Below, piece by piece: positions 42,675 through 51,700 of a stretch of 64,000 nt of DNA. The stretch's first letter is position 1. Every line of letters begins with the position of its first letter. Location of the stretch: contig NZ_JBDPLH010000005.1 in NCBI RefSeq assembly GCF_040187885.1, positions 1-64,000 on the forward strand. The letters are read 5' to 3'. The stretch comes from Roseateles_E cavernae. GTDB lineage: Bacteria > Pseudomonadota > Gammaproteobacteria > Burkholderiales > Burkholderiaceae_C. The translations under genes and the position numbers were made by a program. The notes beneath the pieces are model-generated. The model did no database searches and was not told the DNA's origin. It was given only the letters and a program-made list of their open reading frames with translations.

Positions 42675-43253
42675 ATGCAGGCCCAGTCCGCCAGCGCCCT
42701 GCCCGTGCCCCGGCTGCCACCCGGCTGCGAGCTGCGCGTGCTGAAGGCCGAGCAACTGGAGGCCTACAAAGGCCTGCGCGATGCGATGCTGGCCGCCCAT
42801 GAGGAAGCCTTCACCTCGGATGCCGCCACCGAGCTGGCGCGCAGCGCCGAGAGCTACCGCAGCCGGCTGAGCCTGGGCGCCGGTGGCGCCAATCTGTTCA
42901 CGCTGACCGCCTGGATGGGACCGCGCCTGGTGGGCGCCGTCTCCTGCGAGCGCGAGCCGCGCGAGAAGGTGCGGCATCTGGCCCATCTGATCGGCATGAT
43001 GGTGGCCGACGATGTGCAGGGGCTGGGCATAGGCCGCGCCCTGCTCTACAGCGCGCTGCGCCTGCTACAGGCCGAGCTGGGCATCGAGCAGGTGACCCTG
43101 TCGGTGACCAGCAGCAACCGCCGCGCCGTGACCCTCTACACCCGCATGGGCTTCGAGCGCTATGGCTGCCTGCCCCGCGCGATCAAGCTGCCCTCGGGCG
43201 ACTACCTCGACAAAGACCTGATGCGCCTGGACCTGCGCAGCCTCCACCCATGA
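42675..43253 (+). CDS. GNAT-family N-acetyltransferase
   Basis: A 192-residue GNAT protein with the acetyl-CoA-binding block IGMMVADDVQGLGIGRALLYSAL-like (V-x-x-x-x-x-G-x-G-x-G/A) and the following N-x-x-A helix (SNRRAVTLYTRMGFERYG). It lies three bases after moaA and overlaps the moeA start by four bases, so it is co-translated with cofactor genes, yet nothing in the sequence ties it to that pathway. Substrate unknown. mobA, which often occupies this position, is absent. Confidence 0.88.
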   Translation: MQAQSASALPVPRLPPGCELRVLKAEQLEAYKGLRDAMLAAHEEAFTSDAATELARSAESYRSRLSLGAGGANLFTLTAWMGPRLVGAVSCEREPREKVRHLAHLIGMMVADDVQGLGIGRALLYSALRLLQAELGIEQVTLSVTSSNRRAVTLYTRMGFERYGCLPRAIKLPSGDYLDKDLMRLDLRSLHP

Positions 43254-44539
43254 CAACGACCACCAGCCTCCAAGAGATCGCCTCCTGCCTGTCCGGCTAC
43301 GACCCGCAGGCGCTGCGCGTCGAGCTGGCGCAGGACTTCATCGCCCGGCTGGTGCCGCGGGTGGCGGCCGTCGAGCAGCTGGCGCTGCGCAGCGCGCTGG
43401 GCCGGGTGCTGGCCGAGGACATCGTCTCGACGATCAACGTGCCGGCCGGCGACAACTCGGCGATGGACGGCTATGCGCTGCGCGGCAGCGATCTGAGCAC
43501 CGACAGCGATGGCCATGGCGATATCCGGCTGCAGCTGGCCGGCACCAGCTTTGCCGGCGGGCCGGCCGGGCAAGACCTGGCCCCGGGACAGTGCCAGCGC
43601 ATCATGACCGGTGCCCTGATGCCGCCGGGGCTGGACACCGTGGTGCCGCAGGAGTTCACCCGGCTTGACGGCGACAGGGTGGTGATCCCCGCCGGCCTGC
43701 TGCGTGCCGGCGACAACCGCCGCCTGGCCGGCGAGGATCTGGCGCTGGGCCAGGTGGCGCTGGCCGCCGGCAAGCGATTGCGCCCCGCCGACCTGGGCCT
43801 GCTGGCCTCGCTGGGCCGCGCCGAGGTACCGGTGCGCCGGCGCCTGCGCGTGGCCATGCTGTCGACCGGCGACGAGCTGCGCTCGATCGGCGAGCCGCTG
43901 AGCGCCGGCTGCGTCTACGACAGCAACCGCTACACCTTGTGGGCGCTGCTGCAGCAGCTGGGCGTCGAGGTGCTGGACCTGGGCGTCGTGCGCGACGACC
44001 CGGCGGCGCTGCGCGCGGCCTTCGAGACGGCGGCGGCCAGCGCCGATGCCATCATCAGCACCGGCGGCGTCAGCGTCGGCGAGGCCGACCACACCAAGCG
44101 CGTGATGGCCGAGCTCGGCGAGGTGCTGTTCTGGAAGATCGCGATGCGTCCGGGCCGGCCGATGGCGATCGGCCGCATCAATCAAGCCATCCTGTTCGGC
44201 CTGCCCGGCAACCCGGTCGCGGTGATGGTGACCTTCTACGCCTTTGTGCGCGAGGCCCTGCTGGCCATGGCCGGCGCGGCGCCGCAGCCCCTGCCCTGGC
44301 TGCGCGCCGCCTGCCTGCAGCCGCTGCGCAAGAAAGCCGGCCGCACCGAATATCAGCGCGGCATCGTCAGCCGCGCGAGCGATGGCGGCTGGCAGGTGCA
44401 GATCACCGGCAACCAGGGCTCGGGCATTCTGTCGAGCATGAGCCAGGCCAACGGCCTGGTGGTGCTGGGCCACGAGCAGGGCGATGTGGCGGTCGGCGAG
44501 CTGGTCGATGTGATGCCCTTCGAGGGCATGAACGGCTGA
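43250..44539 (+). CDS. moeA: Molybdopterin molybdotransferase
   Basis: Inserts molybdate into adenylated molybdopterin. The 429-residue protein shows GDNSAMDGYAL, IMTGALMPPGLDTVVPQE, LSTGDEL, YDSNRYTLWALL and STGGVSVGEADHTK, the MoeA order, plus the LFGLPGNPVAVMVTFY block. Complete. The ATG overlaps the GNAT gene by four bases. With moaA it covers the first and last steps of cofactor synthesis; the other genes are elsewhere. Confidence 0.97.
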   Translation: MTTTTSLQEIASCLSGYDPQALRVELAQDFIARLVPRVAAVEQLALRSALGRVLAEDIVSTINVPAGDNSAMDGYALRGSDLSTDSDGHGDIRLQLAGTSFAGGPAGQDLAPGQCQRIMTGALMPPGLDTVVPQEFTRLDGDRVVIPAGLLRAGDNRRLAGEDLALGQVALAAGKRLRPADLGLLASLGRAEVPVRRRLRVAMLSTGDELRSIGEPLSAGCVYDSNRYTLWALLQQLGVEVLDLGVVRDDPAALRAAFETAAASADAIISTGGVSVGEADHTKRVMAELGEVLFWKIAMRPGRPMAIGRINQAILFGLPGNPVAVMVTFYAFVREALLAMAGAAPQPLPWLRAACLQPLRKKAGRTEYQRGIVSRASDGGWQVQITGNQGSGILSSMSQANGLVVLGHEQGDVAVGELVDVMPFEGMNG

Positions 44540-44657
44540 GCCCCTGGCCGCACTTCTGTGTCCTGCTGCACAGCTGAGCAACAGGGCGCCGACAGCGCGG
44601 CAAACCGTCGCTTTCCGACGCTTCAGCGCCGACCTCGGGCGGGCGGGCCTCCCTAGG

Positions 44658-44687
44658 ATGCAGACATCCCAGAACGGAGGTCTGCAT
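44658..44687 (+). promoter_or_regulatory. Hairpin over the ribosome-binding site and start codon of the flgH unit
   Basis: Perfect 8-bp arms ATGCAGAC (44658-44665) and GTCTGCAT (44680-44687) enclose 14 bases that hold most of the GGAGG site (44676-44680); the right arm includes the first two bases of the ATG at 44686. Folding would hide the start codon, so it may control translation. Confidence 0.5.
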
Positions 44688-45036
44688 GACGAACACGATA
44701 GGCGCAATGCCCCCGGCCGCGAGCGCGGCGCCCCTGAGCGGCAATGCCCGCACGCCGGCCGCCGAGGCCGCACAGCCCACGGCCGGCCAAGCCAGCGCCG
44801 GCGATGTGATCTGCGCCTTCAGTCCGGCCGGCCTGGCCGCCCTGTCGGAGGTGGCGCAGCAAGGCCTTGAGCAAGGCATCGAGCAGGTGGTGCAACTGGC
44901 GCAGGACACCGGTGATCAGCTGCTGCAAGGTCTGGGTGCGGTCAGCGAGAGCGCACAAAGCCTGGTCGAGGGTGCGGCCCCTTACGCGACCCTCGGTGCC
45001 CTGGTGCTGGGCCAGCTGATGAGCGAGCGGGCCTGA
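44686..45036 (+). CDS. Hypothetical protein, first gene of the orphan flgH unit
   Basis: I do not recognise a family. The 116-residue product has an Ala/Pro-rich low-complexity first third, then a long amphipathic helix region (ALSEVAQQGLEQGIEQVVQL, DQLLQGLGAVSESAQ) and a hydrophobic end (YATLGALVLGQLM). There is no signal peptide. A GGAGG site lies six bases before the ATG, inside a potential hairpin. It is three bases from the next gene, so the three genes 44686-46285 form one unit. A scaffold or membrane-associated role is possible but unproven. Confidence 0.6.
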   Translation: MTNTIGAMPPAASAAPLSGNARTPAAEAAQPTAGQASAGDVICAFSPAGLAALSEVAQQGLEQGIEQVVQLAQDTGDQLLQGLGAVSESAQSLVEGAAPYATLGALVLGQLMSERA

Positions 45037-45039
45037 GCG

Positions 45040-45582
45040 ATGCGCGCCCTCGCATCGACCGGCATGGCCTTGCTGCTGGCCGGCTCACAGAGCGGCTGTG
45101 CGCTCGTCAGCCCGCTGCCGACCTGGGAGCTGGTCAAGGCCGCCGGCGCCGCCACCTCGACCGCCATCGCCTACGGCCCGGGCCGGGCCGTCAACACCGT
45201 GCATCACGGCGACGCGCCGCCGCGCAGCGTCTGCATCGAATACAACCGCGAGGTCCAGATGGCCGACCTGGTGCCGGCGCTGCAGGCCGAGCTGCGCGAG
45301 CTGCGCATCAGCAGCCGCGTCTACTCGGCCGGCACCGCGCCGCCCGATTGCGAGACCTGGCTGCGCTATGCCGCCAGCATCCAGTGGGACATCCCGCCGC
45401 TGGCCGAGGACTACCGGGCCTATGTCAACGCCGCCACCTTGAGCCTGCACAAACTCGACGGCCGCCTGATCGCGCACAGCAGCTATGCGCTGGACGGCGA
45501 TCTACGCAGCAGCAAATGGGCCAGCACCCGGCGCAAGCTGGCCCCCGTCGTCAAGGCCGTCATCACCGGTTTCGAGAGCTGA
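45040..45582 (+). CDS. Probable lipoprotein of unknown function
   Basis: The 180-residue product starts with a basic residue, a hydrophobic stretch (LASTGMALLLAGSQSGC) and a cysteine at position 20, so a lipoprotein signal is likely though the lipobox is imperfect (QSGC). The mature part contains TAIAYGPGRAVNTVHHGDAPP and CIEYNREVQMADLVPALQAELREL. I recall similar uncharacterised lipoproteins in Burkholderiales but no function. It lies between the hypothetical gene and flgH, four bases before the flgH ATG, and may sit in the outer membrane with FlgH. Confidence 0.65.
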   Translation: MRALASTGMALLLAGSQSGCALVSPLPTWELVKAAGAATSTAIAYGPGRAVNTVHHGDAPPRSVCIEYNREVQMADLVPALQAELRELRISSRVYSAGTAPPDCETWLRYAASIQWDIPPLAEDYRAYVNAATLSLHKLDGRLIAHSSYALDGDLRSSKWASTRRKLAPVVKAVITGFES

Positions 45583-45586
45583 GCAC

Positions 45587-46285
45587 ATGATGAAAGCCCT
45601 CCCTCTTCTTCCCGTTCTGGGCCTGTTGCTGAGCGCCTGCGCCGGCCCCTCGCCCCGCCTGGTGCAGGGCCCGCTGAGCGCGCCCCCGCTGCCGACACCG
45701 CAGTATCTGGAGCGCACGCCCAATGGCGCGATCTACCAGGCCCATCTGCCGACGGCCTCGCTGTTCTCCAGCGAACGCCGGCCGCAGCACATCGGGGACA
45801 CCTTGAAGGTCGACATCGCCGAGAGCCTGCAGGCCAGCCAGAAGAACGCCACCGACACCAGCCGCGACAACAAGTTCGCGATCAAGGGCCCCGGCAGCGG
45901 CAGCGGCGACGCCAAGTCGGGCGGCTTCTTCGAGTCGCTGCTGAACGCCAATGCGACGGCCGCCGGCAGCGACTCCTTCCGCGGCTCGGGCCAGACCGAG
46001 AACAGCAGCAGCTTCAACAGCCAGCTCGCGGTGACCGTCATCAACGTGCTGCCCAACGGCCATCTGCTGGTGGCCGGCGAGCGCAGCATGGCGCTCAACG
46101 GCAGCGCCCAGACCCTGCGCTTCTCCGGCGTGGTCGACCCGCGCGACATCAAGGCCGGCAATATCGTGCAGTCGCGCGATGTGGCCAGCGCCAATCTGGA
46201 GTCGCTGGGCCGCGGCGAGGTCTCAGAAGCCGCCTCGCGCAGCTGGATCCAGCGCCTGCTGACGCGCAGCCTGTCGATCTGGTAG
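45587..46285 (+). CDS. flgH: FlgH-type L-ring lipoprotein, outside a flagellar cluster
   Basis: A 232-residue protein with a clear lipobox (LLSAC, Cys18) and the FlgH order: HIGDTLKVDIAESLQASQKNAT, FRGSGQTENSS, LAVTVINVLPNGHLLVAGE, FSGVVDPRDIKAGNIVQS and the C-terminal LGRGEVSEAASRSWIQRLL. FlgH forms the outer-membrane L-ring around the flagellar rod. Normally it lies between flgG and flgI; here neither is present. It may be a duplicate or a ring protein adopted by another envelope system with its two upstream neighbours. A hairpin terminator follows directly. Confidence 0.9.
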   Translation: MMKALPLLPVLGLLLSACAGPSPRLVQGPLSAPPLPTPQYLERTPNGAIYQAHLPTASLFSSERRPQHIGDTLKVDIAESLQASQKNATDTSRDNKFAIKGPGSGSGDAKSGGFFESLLNANATAAGSDSFRGSGQTENSSSFNSQLAVTVINVLPNGHLLVAGERSMALNGSAQTLRFSGVVDPRDIKAGNIVQSRDVASANLESLGRGEVSEAASRSWIQRLLTRSLSIW

Positions 46286-46287
46286 GG

Positions 46288-46307
46288 ACTCGCGCCCGGA
46301 CGCGAGT
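46288..46307 (+). terminator. Hairpin terminator after flgH
   Basis: Perfect arms ACTCGCG/CGCGAGT around six bases begin three bases after the flgH stop, followed by GTTT. A second hairpin AAGCCC/GGGCTT (46348-46368) follows 40 bases later. Confidence 0.6.
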
Positions 46308-46419
46308 GTTTCCCGCGTGTGTCGGGTGTGCGCCAGCCGCCCGCAGCAAGCCCTGCTTTTCGGGGCTTTGACGCCGCCGCGGCCATGGACACTGAAGCAA
46401 AGAAATCAGAGGTATCGAG

Positions 46420-47253
46420 GTGGCAATTGACAAGAAGGCGGCCGCAGCCGCCGGCGTGGTCGGCATGCCGAATCTGCGCGCGGCCGGCGGCTGTGGAGCG
46501 GTAGAGGAAGCCCCCGCGCAGAGCTGGCTGAAGCTGGCCACGGTGCAGCACTACGGCCGTGGCCAGGCCATCATCGAGGCCGGTCAGCCGCTGCAGCATT
46601 GGATGGCGATACGCGAGGGCGCGATCCGCCTGAGCTCGCGGCCCCATGGTCGCGGGGAAGACGGCGAGGATGTGCCGGTCGCCATCCTGTGGTTCGGCGA
46701 TGTGATCGGCTGGACCTCGCCGGTCGGCAAGGAACTGGCCCGCTACGAGGTCACCGCGCTGACGGCGGTCTCGACCCTGACCATGCCCAAGGAGGGCATA
46801 GGCATCACAGGCTCGGCCGAGCAGCTGTGCAAGGCCGATGTGTTCCAGCTCTATGCCGCCACCGCGACCCGCATCCAGGATCAGGTCTCGCTGCGCCTGT
46901 CGGGCAATGGCTTCCAGCGCCTGGTCGGCGTGCTGGCCACGCTGGCGATGGCCGCGGCCGGCGCCGCCGGCCAGGCCGCAGCGCGGCGCAGCGGCGGCCT
47001 GCATCTGCCGATGGCCCAGGCCCTGATCGGCTCCTTCGCCGGCCTGGCGCGGCGTCAGACCTGGGTCTATCTGCAGCAGCTGGCGGCAAGCGGCTGGGTC
47101 AGCACCGGCCACTCCAAGCTGATCCTGGAGGCCGCGCCGGCCTGGCTGCAGCTGCTGGCCGAGGTCGAGCGCAGCGGCCTGGATTGCATCGCCACCATCG
47201 CCGACTGCAACCAGACCCTGTCCGCGCTCTGGCTGGCACAGCAGCGGGCCTAG
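46420..47253 (+). CDS. Crp/Fnr-family transcriptional regulator
   Basis: A 277-residue regulator with a cyclic-nucleotide-binding beta-roll at about 35-155 (HYGRGQAIIEAGQPLQHWM, REGAIRLSS, LWFGDVIGW) and a C-terminal winged helix (MAQALIGSFAGLARRQTWVYLQQLAASGWV). The cAMP-contact residues are not conserved and there is no Fnr-type N-terminal cysteine cluster, so the ligand is unknown. The GTG at 46420 has an AGAGG site eight bases before it; a later in-frame ATG (residue 16) is an alternative. Its stop overlaps the convergent reductase gene by four bases. Confidence 0.82.
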   Translation: MAIDKKAAAAAGVVGMPNLRAAGGCGAVEEAPAQSWLKLATVQHYGRGQAIIEAGQPLQHWMAIREGAIRLSSRPHGRGEDGEDVPVAILWFGDVIGWTSPVGKELARYEVTALTAVSTLTMPKEGIGITGSAEQLCKADVFQLYAATATRIQDQVSLRLSGNGFQRLVGVLATLAMAAAGAAGQAAARRSGGLHLPMAQALIGSFAGLARRQTWVYLQQLAASGWVSTGHSKLILEAAPAWLQLLAEVERSGLDCIATIADCNQTLSALWLAQQRA

Positions 47254-47816
47254 GCGGCCGGCCCCTGCTCGAGCGCATAGCTCAGCCGCAGCAGCCCGCC
47301 GGCCAGCGGCCGGGCCTCCAGCAGGCGCAGCCCATGGCGGCCGGCCAGGCCCTGGAACAAGGGCTTGCCGCGGCCCAGGATCAGCGGATGGATCAGCAGG
47401 CACAGCTCGTCGACCAGGCCGTCCTCCAGCAGGCTGGACACGAAGGCGGCACCGCCCAGCGCGTGCATGTCCCGGCCGGGCTGCTGCTTCAGCGCGCGGA
47501 TCGCCGCCAGATCGCGGACCACACGGGTGTTCGGCCAGGCCGGCTGGCCCATGCGTGTCGACAGCACGAGATGGGCGGTCACGGCGGCGAAGCGCGCATA
47601 GGCCAGCTCGGCCGGCGCGGCCGAGCCGGGATCGGCCAAGACCGCGTTCCAGTACTGCTCATAGCCCGGATACATGCCGCCGCCCAGCAAGCAGGTGTCG
47701 ATGCGGGGCATCAGCCCAAAGCCGTCGTCCCAGCTGCCGATCCAGTCCAGTTCGCCGGCCGGCCCCTCGATCAAGCCGTCCACCGACAGCTGCAATGCCG
47801 CGATGATTTTTCTCAT
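47250..47816 (-). CDS. Dihydrofolate-reductase-like (RibD C-terminal) protein
   Basis: A 188-residue protein starting MRKIIAALQLSVDGLIEGP, with DTCLLGGGMYPGYEQYW, HLVLSTRM and ALGGAAFVSSLLEDGLVDELCLLIHPLILGRG-type blocks. This is the RibD C-terminal domain fold seen in a large family of small NADPH-dependent reductase-like proteins; few members have a known substrate. It is convergent with the Crp/Fnr gene and has a 119-bp gap upstream that contains a CCCGCCCG/CGGGCGGG inverted repeat (47874-47905). Confidence 0.83.
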   Translation of the reverse strand: MRKIIAALQLSVDGLIEGPAGELDWIGSWDDGFGLMPRIDTCLLGGGMYPGYEQYWNAVLADPGSAAPAELAYARFAAVTAHLVLSTRMGQPAWPNTRVVRDLAAIRALKQQPGRDMHALGGAAFVSSLLEDGLVDELCLLIHPLILGRGKPLFQGLAGRHGLRLLEARPLAGGLLRLSYALEQGPAA

Positions 47817-47935
47817 GCCCGCCTCCGATCGCGGGCCAGGCTTCCGGTCACAGGCGACCGGCTTGTCGCTGACCCCGCCCGCTACGACGAAGCAGGTCGG
47901 GCGGGATCGACAGGCTGCGTCGGCCCGCCATGCGG

Positions 47936-48613
47936 TCAGGATTGGCTGTCGGCCGCCCCCAGCGCCGCCTGCAGCACCGAGCCATTGGCCGCGCGCCAGT
48001 CATAGTCCATCTGGCGGGCGGTGCGGCGCGCCAGCTCGGGGCTGGCCAGCTCGGCCACCAGATGCAGGCTCAGGTCGATGCCGGCCGAGATGCCGGCCGA
48101 TGTGAACAGCCGGCAGGTGCCGCCGTGGTGCACCCAGGGCTTGGCCTCGACCCAGCGCTGCTTGGCCAGCACCTTCAGCAGCGAGCCGGAAGCCTGGGAG
48201 GCGGCGCGCAGATCGTCCAGATCTTCCCAGTGCGTGATGGCCTCGCGCTCGGTCAGCAGCCCGGCTTTTTCGAGCAGGAAGGCACCGGTGCAGATCGAGG
48301 CCAGCACCTTGAGCCGGCAGCTCTGCACCAGCAGCCAGTCGTCCAGGCCCGGGCGCTGCAGCTCGGCCGTCACCACGCCGCCGGGCACGATCAGCACATC
48401 CAGCTCGGGGTGCTGGTCCAGCGTGTACTGCGGCGTGACCATCAGGCCGGCACGGGCGCGCACCGGGTCAAGGCTGGGCCCCAGGGTCAGCACCTCGAAC
48501 GGCGGCTCGCTGCCGTCGCGCCCGGCCAGGCGCGAGGCGGTCGAGAACACCTCGAAGGGGCCGGCAAAGTCCAGCACCTCGACCTCGTCGAACAGATAAA
48601 TCCCGAGCTTCAT
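47936..48613 (-). CDS. DJ-1/PfpI-family protein (isonitrile-hydratase-like)
   Basis: A 225-residue class I amidotransferase-like protein with the nucleophile elbow ASICTGAFLLEKAGLL and the preceding LIVPGGV strand, the pattern of isonitrile hydratase and other DJ-1/PfpI proteins without an AraC domain. The ATG at 48613 fits the family N-terminus MKLGIYLFDEVEVLDF. It is divergent from mfd. Substrate uncertain. Confidence 0.87.
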   Translation of the reverse strand: MKLGIYLFDEVEVLDFAGPFEVFSTASRLAGRDGSEPPFEVLTLGPSLDPVRARAGLMVTPQYTLDQHPELDVLIVPGGVVTAELQRPGLDDWLLVQSCRLKVLASICTGAFLLEKAGLLTEREAITHWEDLDDLRAASQASGSLLKVLAKQRWVEAKPWVHHGGTCRLFTSAGISAGIDLSLHLVAELASPELARRTARQMDYDWRAANGSVLQAALGAADSQS

Positions 48614-48704
48614 CGCCTGCTTCTCCTGTGTGAGGGTGCAAGCATGCCATGCCTGCCTACAATGCCTCCAGGCCCCGCGACGGGGCTGTTGTCGTTTCTG
48701 ATCC

Positions 48705-51700
48705 ATGCAGCTGCCCCTGATCGCCCCCGGAAAAAAGTTCAACCAGCCCCGCCCCACCGGCTCGGCCGATGCCCTGCTGCTGGCGCGCTTCGCGCTGCAG
48801 CAGCGCGAGGCCGGCCGCTTGAGCCTGATCGTCACGGCCGAGCCGGGCGACACGCAGCGGCTGGAGGACGAGCTGAAGTTCTTCGCGCCCGATCTGCGCG
48901 TCGCGGTCTTCCCCGATTGGGAGACCCTGCCCTATGACACCTTCTCGCCCCACCAGGACCTGATCTCGGAGCGGCTGGCCACGCTGTGGAGCCTGCTGCA
49001 GAGCCAAGGCAAGCCGGTGGACCAGCGCCCGGTCGATGTCGTGCTGCTGCCGGCCACCACCGCGCTGACCCGGCTGGCGCCACCCAGCTTTCTGGCCGCG
49101 ACCACCTTCCATTTCAAGCAGAAGCAGCGCCTGGACGAGGCCAGCCTGAAGTCGCAGCTGACCCTGGGCGGCTACACCCATGTCAGCCAGGTCGTCTCGC
49201 CGGGCGAGTACGCGGTGCGCGGCGGGCTGATCGATCTGTTCCCTATGGGTTCGCTGGTCCCTTACCGGGTCGATCTGTTTGGCGACGAGGTCGACTCGAT
49301 CCGCACCTTCGACCCCGACAGCCAGCGCAGCCTCTACCCGGTGCCCGAGGTGCGGTTGCTGCCAGGCCGCGAATTCCCGATGGACGAGGCCTCGCGCAAG
49401 GCCTTTCGCTCGCGCTGGCGCGAGAAGATGGAGGGCGACCCGAGCAAGTCGCGCATCTACAAGGACATCGACCAGGGCATTGCCAGCGGCGGCATCGAGT
49501 ACTACCTGCCGATCTTCTTCGAGCAGACCGCGACGCTGTTCGACTTCGTCGGCGCCGAGCTGGGCCTGGCGCTGCACGGCGATGTCGACACGGCGCTGAC
49601 CCGCTTCTGGACCGACACCCGAGAGCGCCACCGCTTCCTGCAGCACGACCCCGATCGGCCCATCCTGCCGCCCGAGGAGCTGTTCCTGAAGGTGGAGGAA
49701 TTCTTCGCGCTGACCCACAGCCATGCGGTGCTGGCGGTGCGCGGCAGCGAGGCCGTCGACTATGCGCGGCCACTGCCCGATGTGTCGGTCGAACGCGGCG
49801 CGCAGGAGCCGCTGGCCCGTCTGGCCGCGCACCTGAAGAGCACGCCGCACCGCGTGCTGATCTTGGCCGAGAGCGAGGGCCGGCGCGAGAGCCTCTTGGA
49901 GCTGCTGCGCGACAACAAGATAGAGCCGCCCTCGGTGAAGGACCTGGCCGAGTTCGAGGCCAGCGACGAGAAGTTCGCGATCACCGCAGCGCCGCTGGCC
50001 GCCGGCTTCTTCTGGCGCGAGCCCGAGGCAGGCCGAGAGATCCAGCTTTTCACCGAAACCGAGCTGTTCGCGACGACCCCGACCACGCGCCGGCGCCGCA
50101 AGCAGGAGCAGGTCAGCGATGTCAATGCGCTGATCAAGGACCTGTCCGAGCTCAAGGTCGGCGACCCGGTGGTTCACAGCAACCACGGCATCGGCCGCTA
50201 CCAGGGCCTGATCAATATCGATATCGGCGATGGGGCCAGCGAGTTCCTGCATCTGGAGTACGCCGACAAGGCCACGCTCTACGTGCCGGTGGCCCAGCTG
50301 CATCTGATCAGCCGCTACACCGGCGTCTCCGCCGAAGAGGCGCCGCTGCACCGGCTCGGTTCGGGCCAGTGGGAGAAGGCCAAGCGCAAGGCGGCCGAGC
50401 AGGTGCGCGACACCGCCGCCGAACTGTTGAACCTCTATGCCCGCCGCGCCGCCCGCGAGGGCCATGCCTTCCGCTACTCGGGCCATGACTACGAGGCCTT
50501 CGCCGCCAGCTTCGGCTTCGAGGAGACGCCCGACCAGCGCGCCGCGATCCATGCGGTGATCCAGGACATGATCAGCCCGAAGCCCATGGACCGCCTGGTC
50601 TGCGGCGATGTCGGCTTCGGCAAGACCGAGGTGGCGCTGCGCGCCGCCTTTGTCGCGGTGATGGGCGGCAAGCAGGTCGCGGTGCTGGCGCCGACCACGC
50701 TGCTGGCCGAGCAGCATTTCCAGAACATCGCCGACCGCTTCGGCAAGTGGCCGGTCAAGGTGGCCGAGATGAGCCGCTTCCGCTCGGCCAAGGAGATCAA
50801 GGCCGCGATGGAGGGCCTGGCCGACGGCACGATAGACATCGTGATCGGCACGCACAAACTGCTCAGCGCCGAGGTCAAGTTCGCCCGCCTGGGCCTCTTG
50901 GTGATCGACGAGGAGCACCGCTTCGGCGTGCGCCACAAGGAGGCGATGAAGGCGATGCGCGCCGAGGTCGATGTGCTGACGCTGACCGCGACGCCCATCC
51001 CCCGCACGCTGGGCATGGCGCTGGAAGGCCTGCGCGACCTCAGCGTGATCGCGACCGCGCCGCAGCGGCGATTGGCGATCAAGACCTTTGTGCGGGCCGA
51101 GAGCAGCGGCACGATACGCGAGGCGATGCTGCGCGAGCTCAAGCGCGGCGGTCAGGTCTACTTCCTGCACAACGAGGTCGAGACCATCGAGAACCGGCGC
51201 CAGAAGCTCGAGGAGCTGGTGCCCGAGGCCCGCATCATCGTCGCCCATGGCCAGATGCCCGAGCGCGAGCTGGAGCGGGTGATGCGCGAGTTCGTCGGCG
51301 GCAAGCACAATGTGCTGCTGTGCTCGACCATCATCGAGACCGGCATCGACGTGCCCAGCGCCAACACCATCATCATCGCCCGCGCCGACAAGTTCGGCCT
51401 GGCCCAGCTGCACCAGCTGCGCGGCCGCGTCGGTCGCTCGCACCACCAAGCCTATGCCTATCTGATGGTGCCCGACATCCAGGGCCTGACCAAGCAGGCC
51501 ACCCAGCGCCTGGACGCGATCCAGGCCATGGAGGAGCTGGGCTCGGGCTTCTATCTGGCGATGCACGATCTGGAGATCCGCGGCGCCGGCGAGGTACTGG
51601 GCGAGAACCAGAGCGGCAATATGATGGAAGTCGGCTTCCAGCTCTACAACGAGATGCTCAGCGAGGCGGTGCGCTCGCTGAAGGCCGGCAAGGAGCCGGA

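Noticed and set aside
48658..48663. TACAAT upstream of mfd as a promoter
   Set aside because: The -10 is plausible but the -35 region (GGTGCA or similar) is poor.
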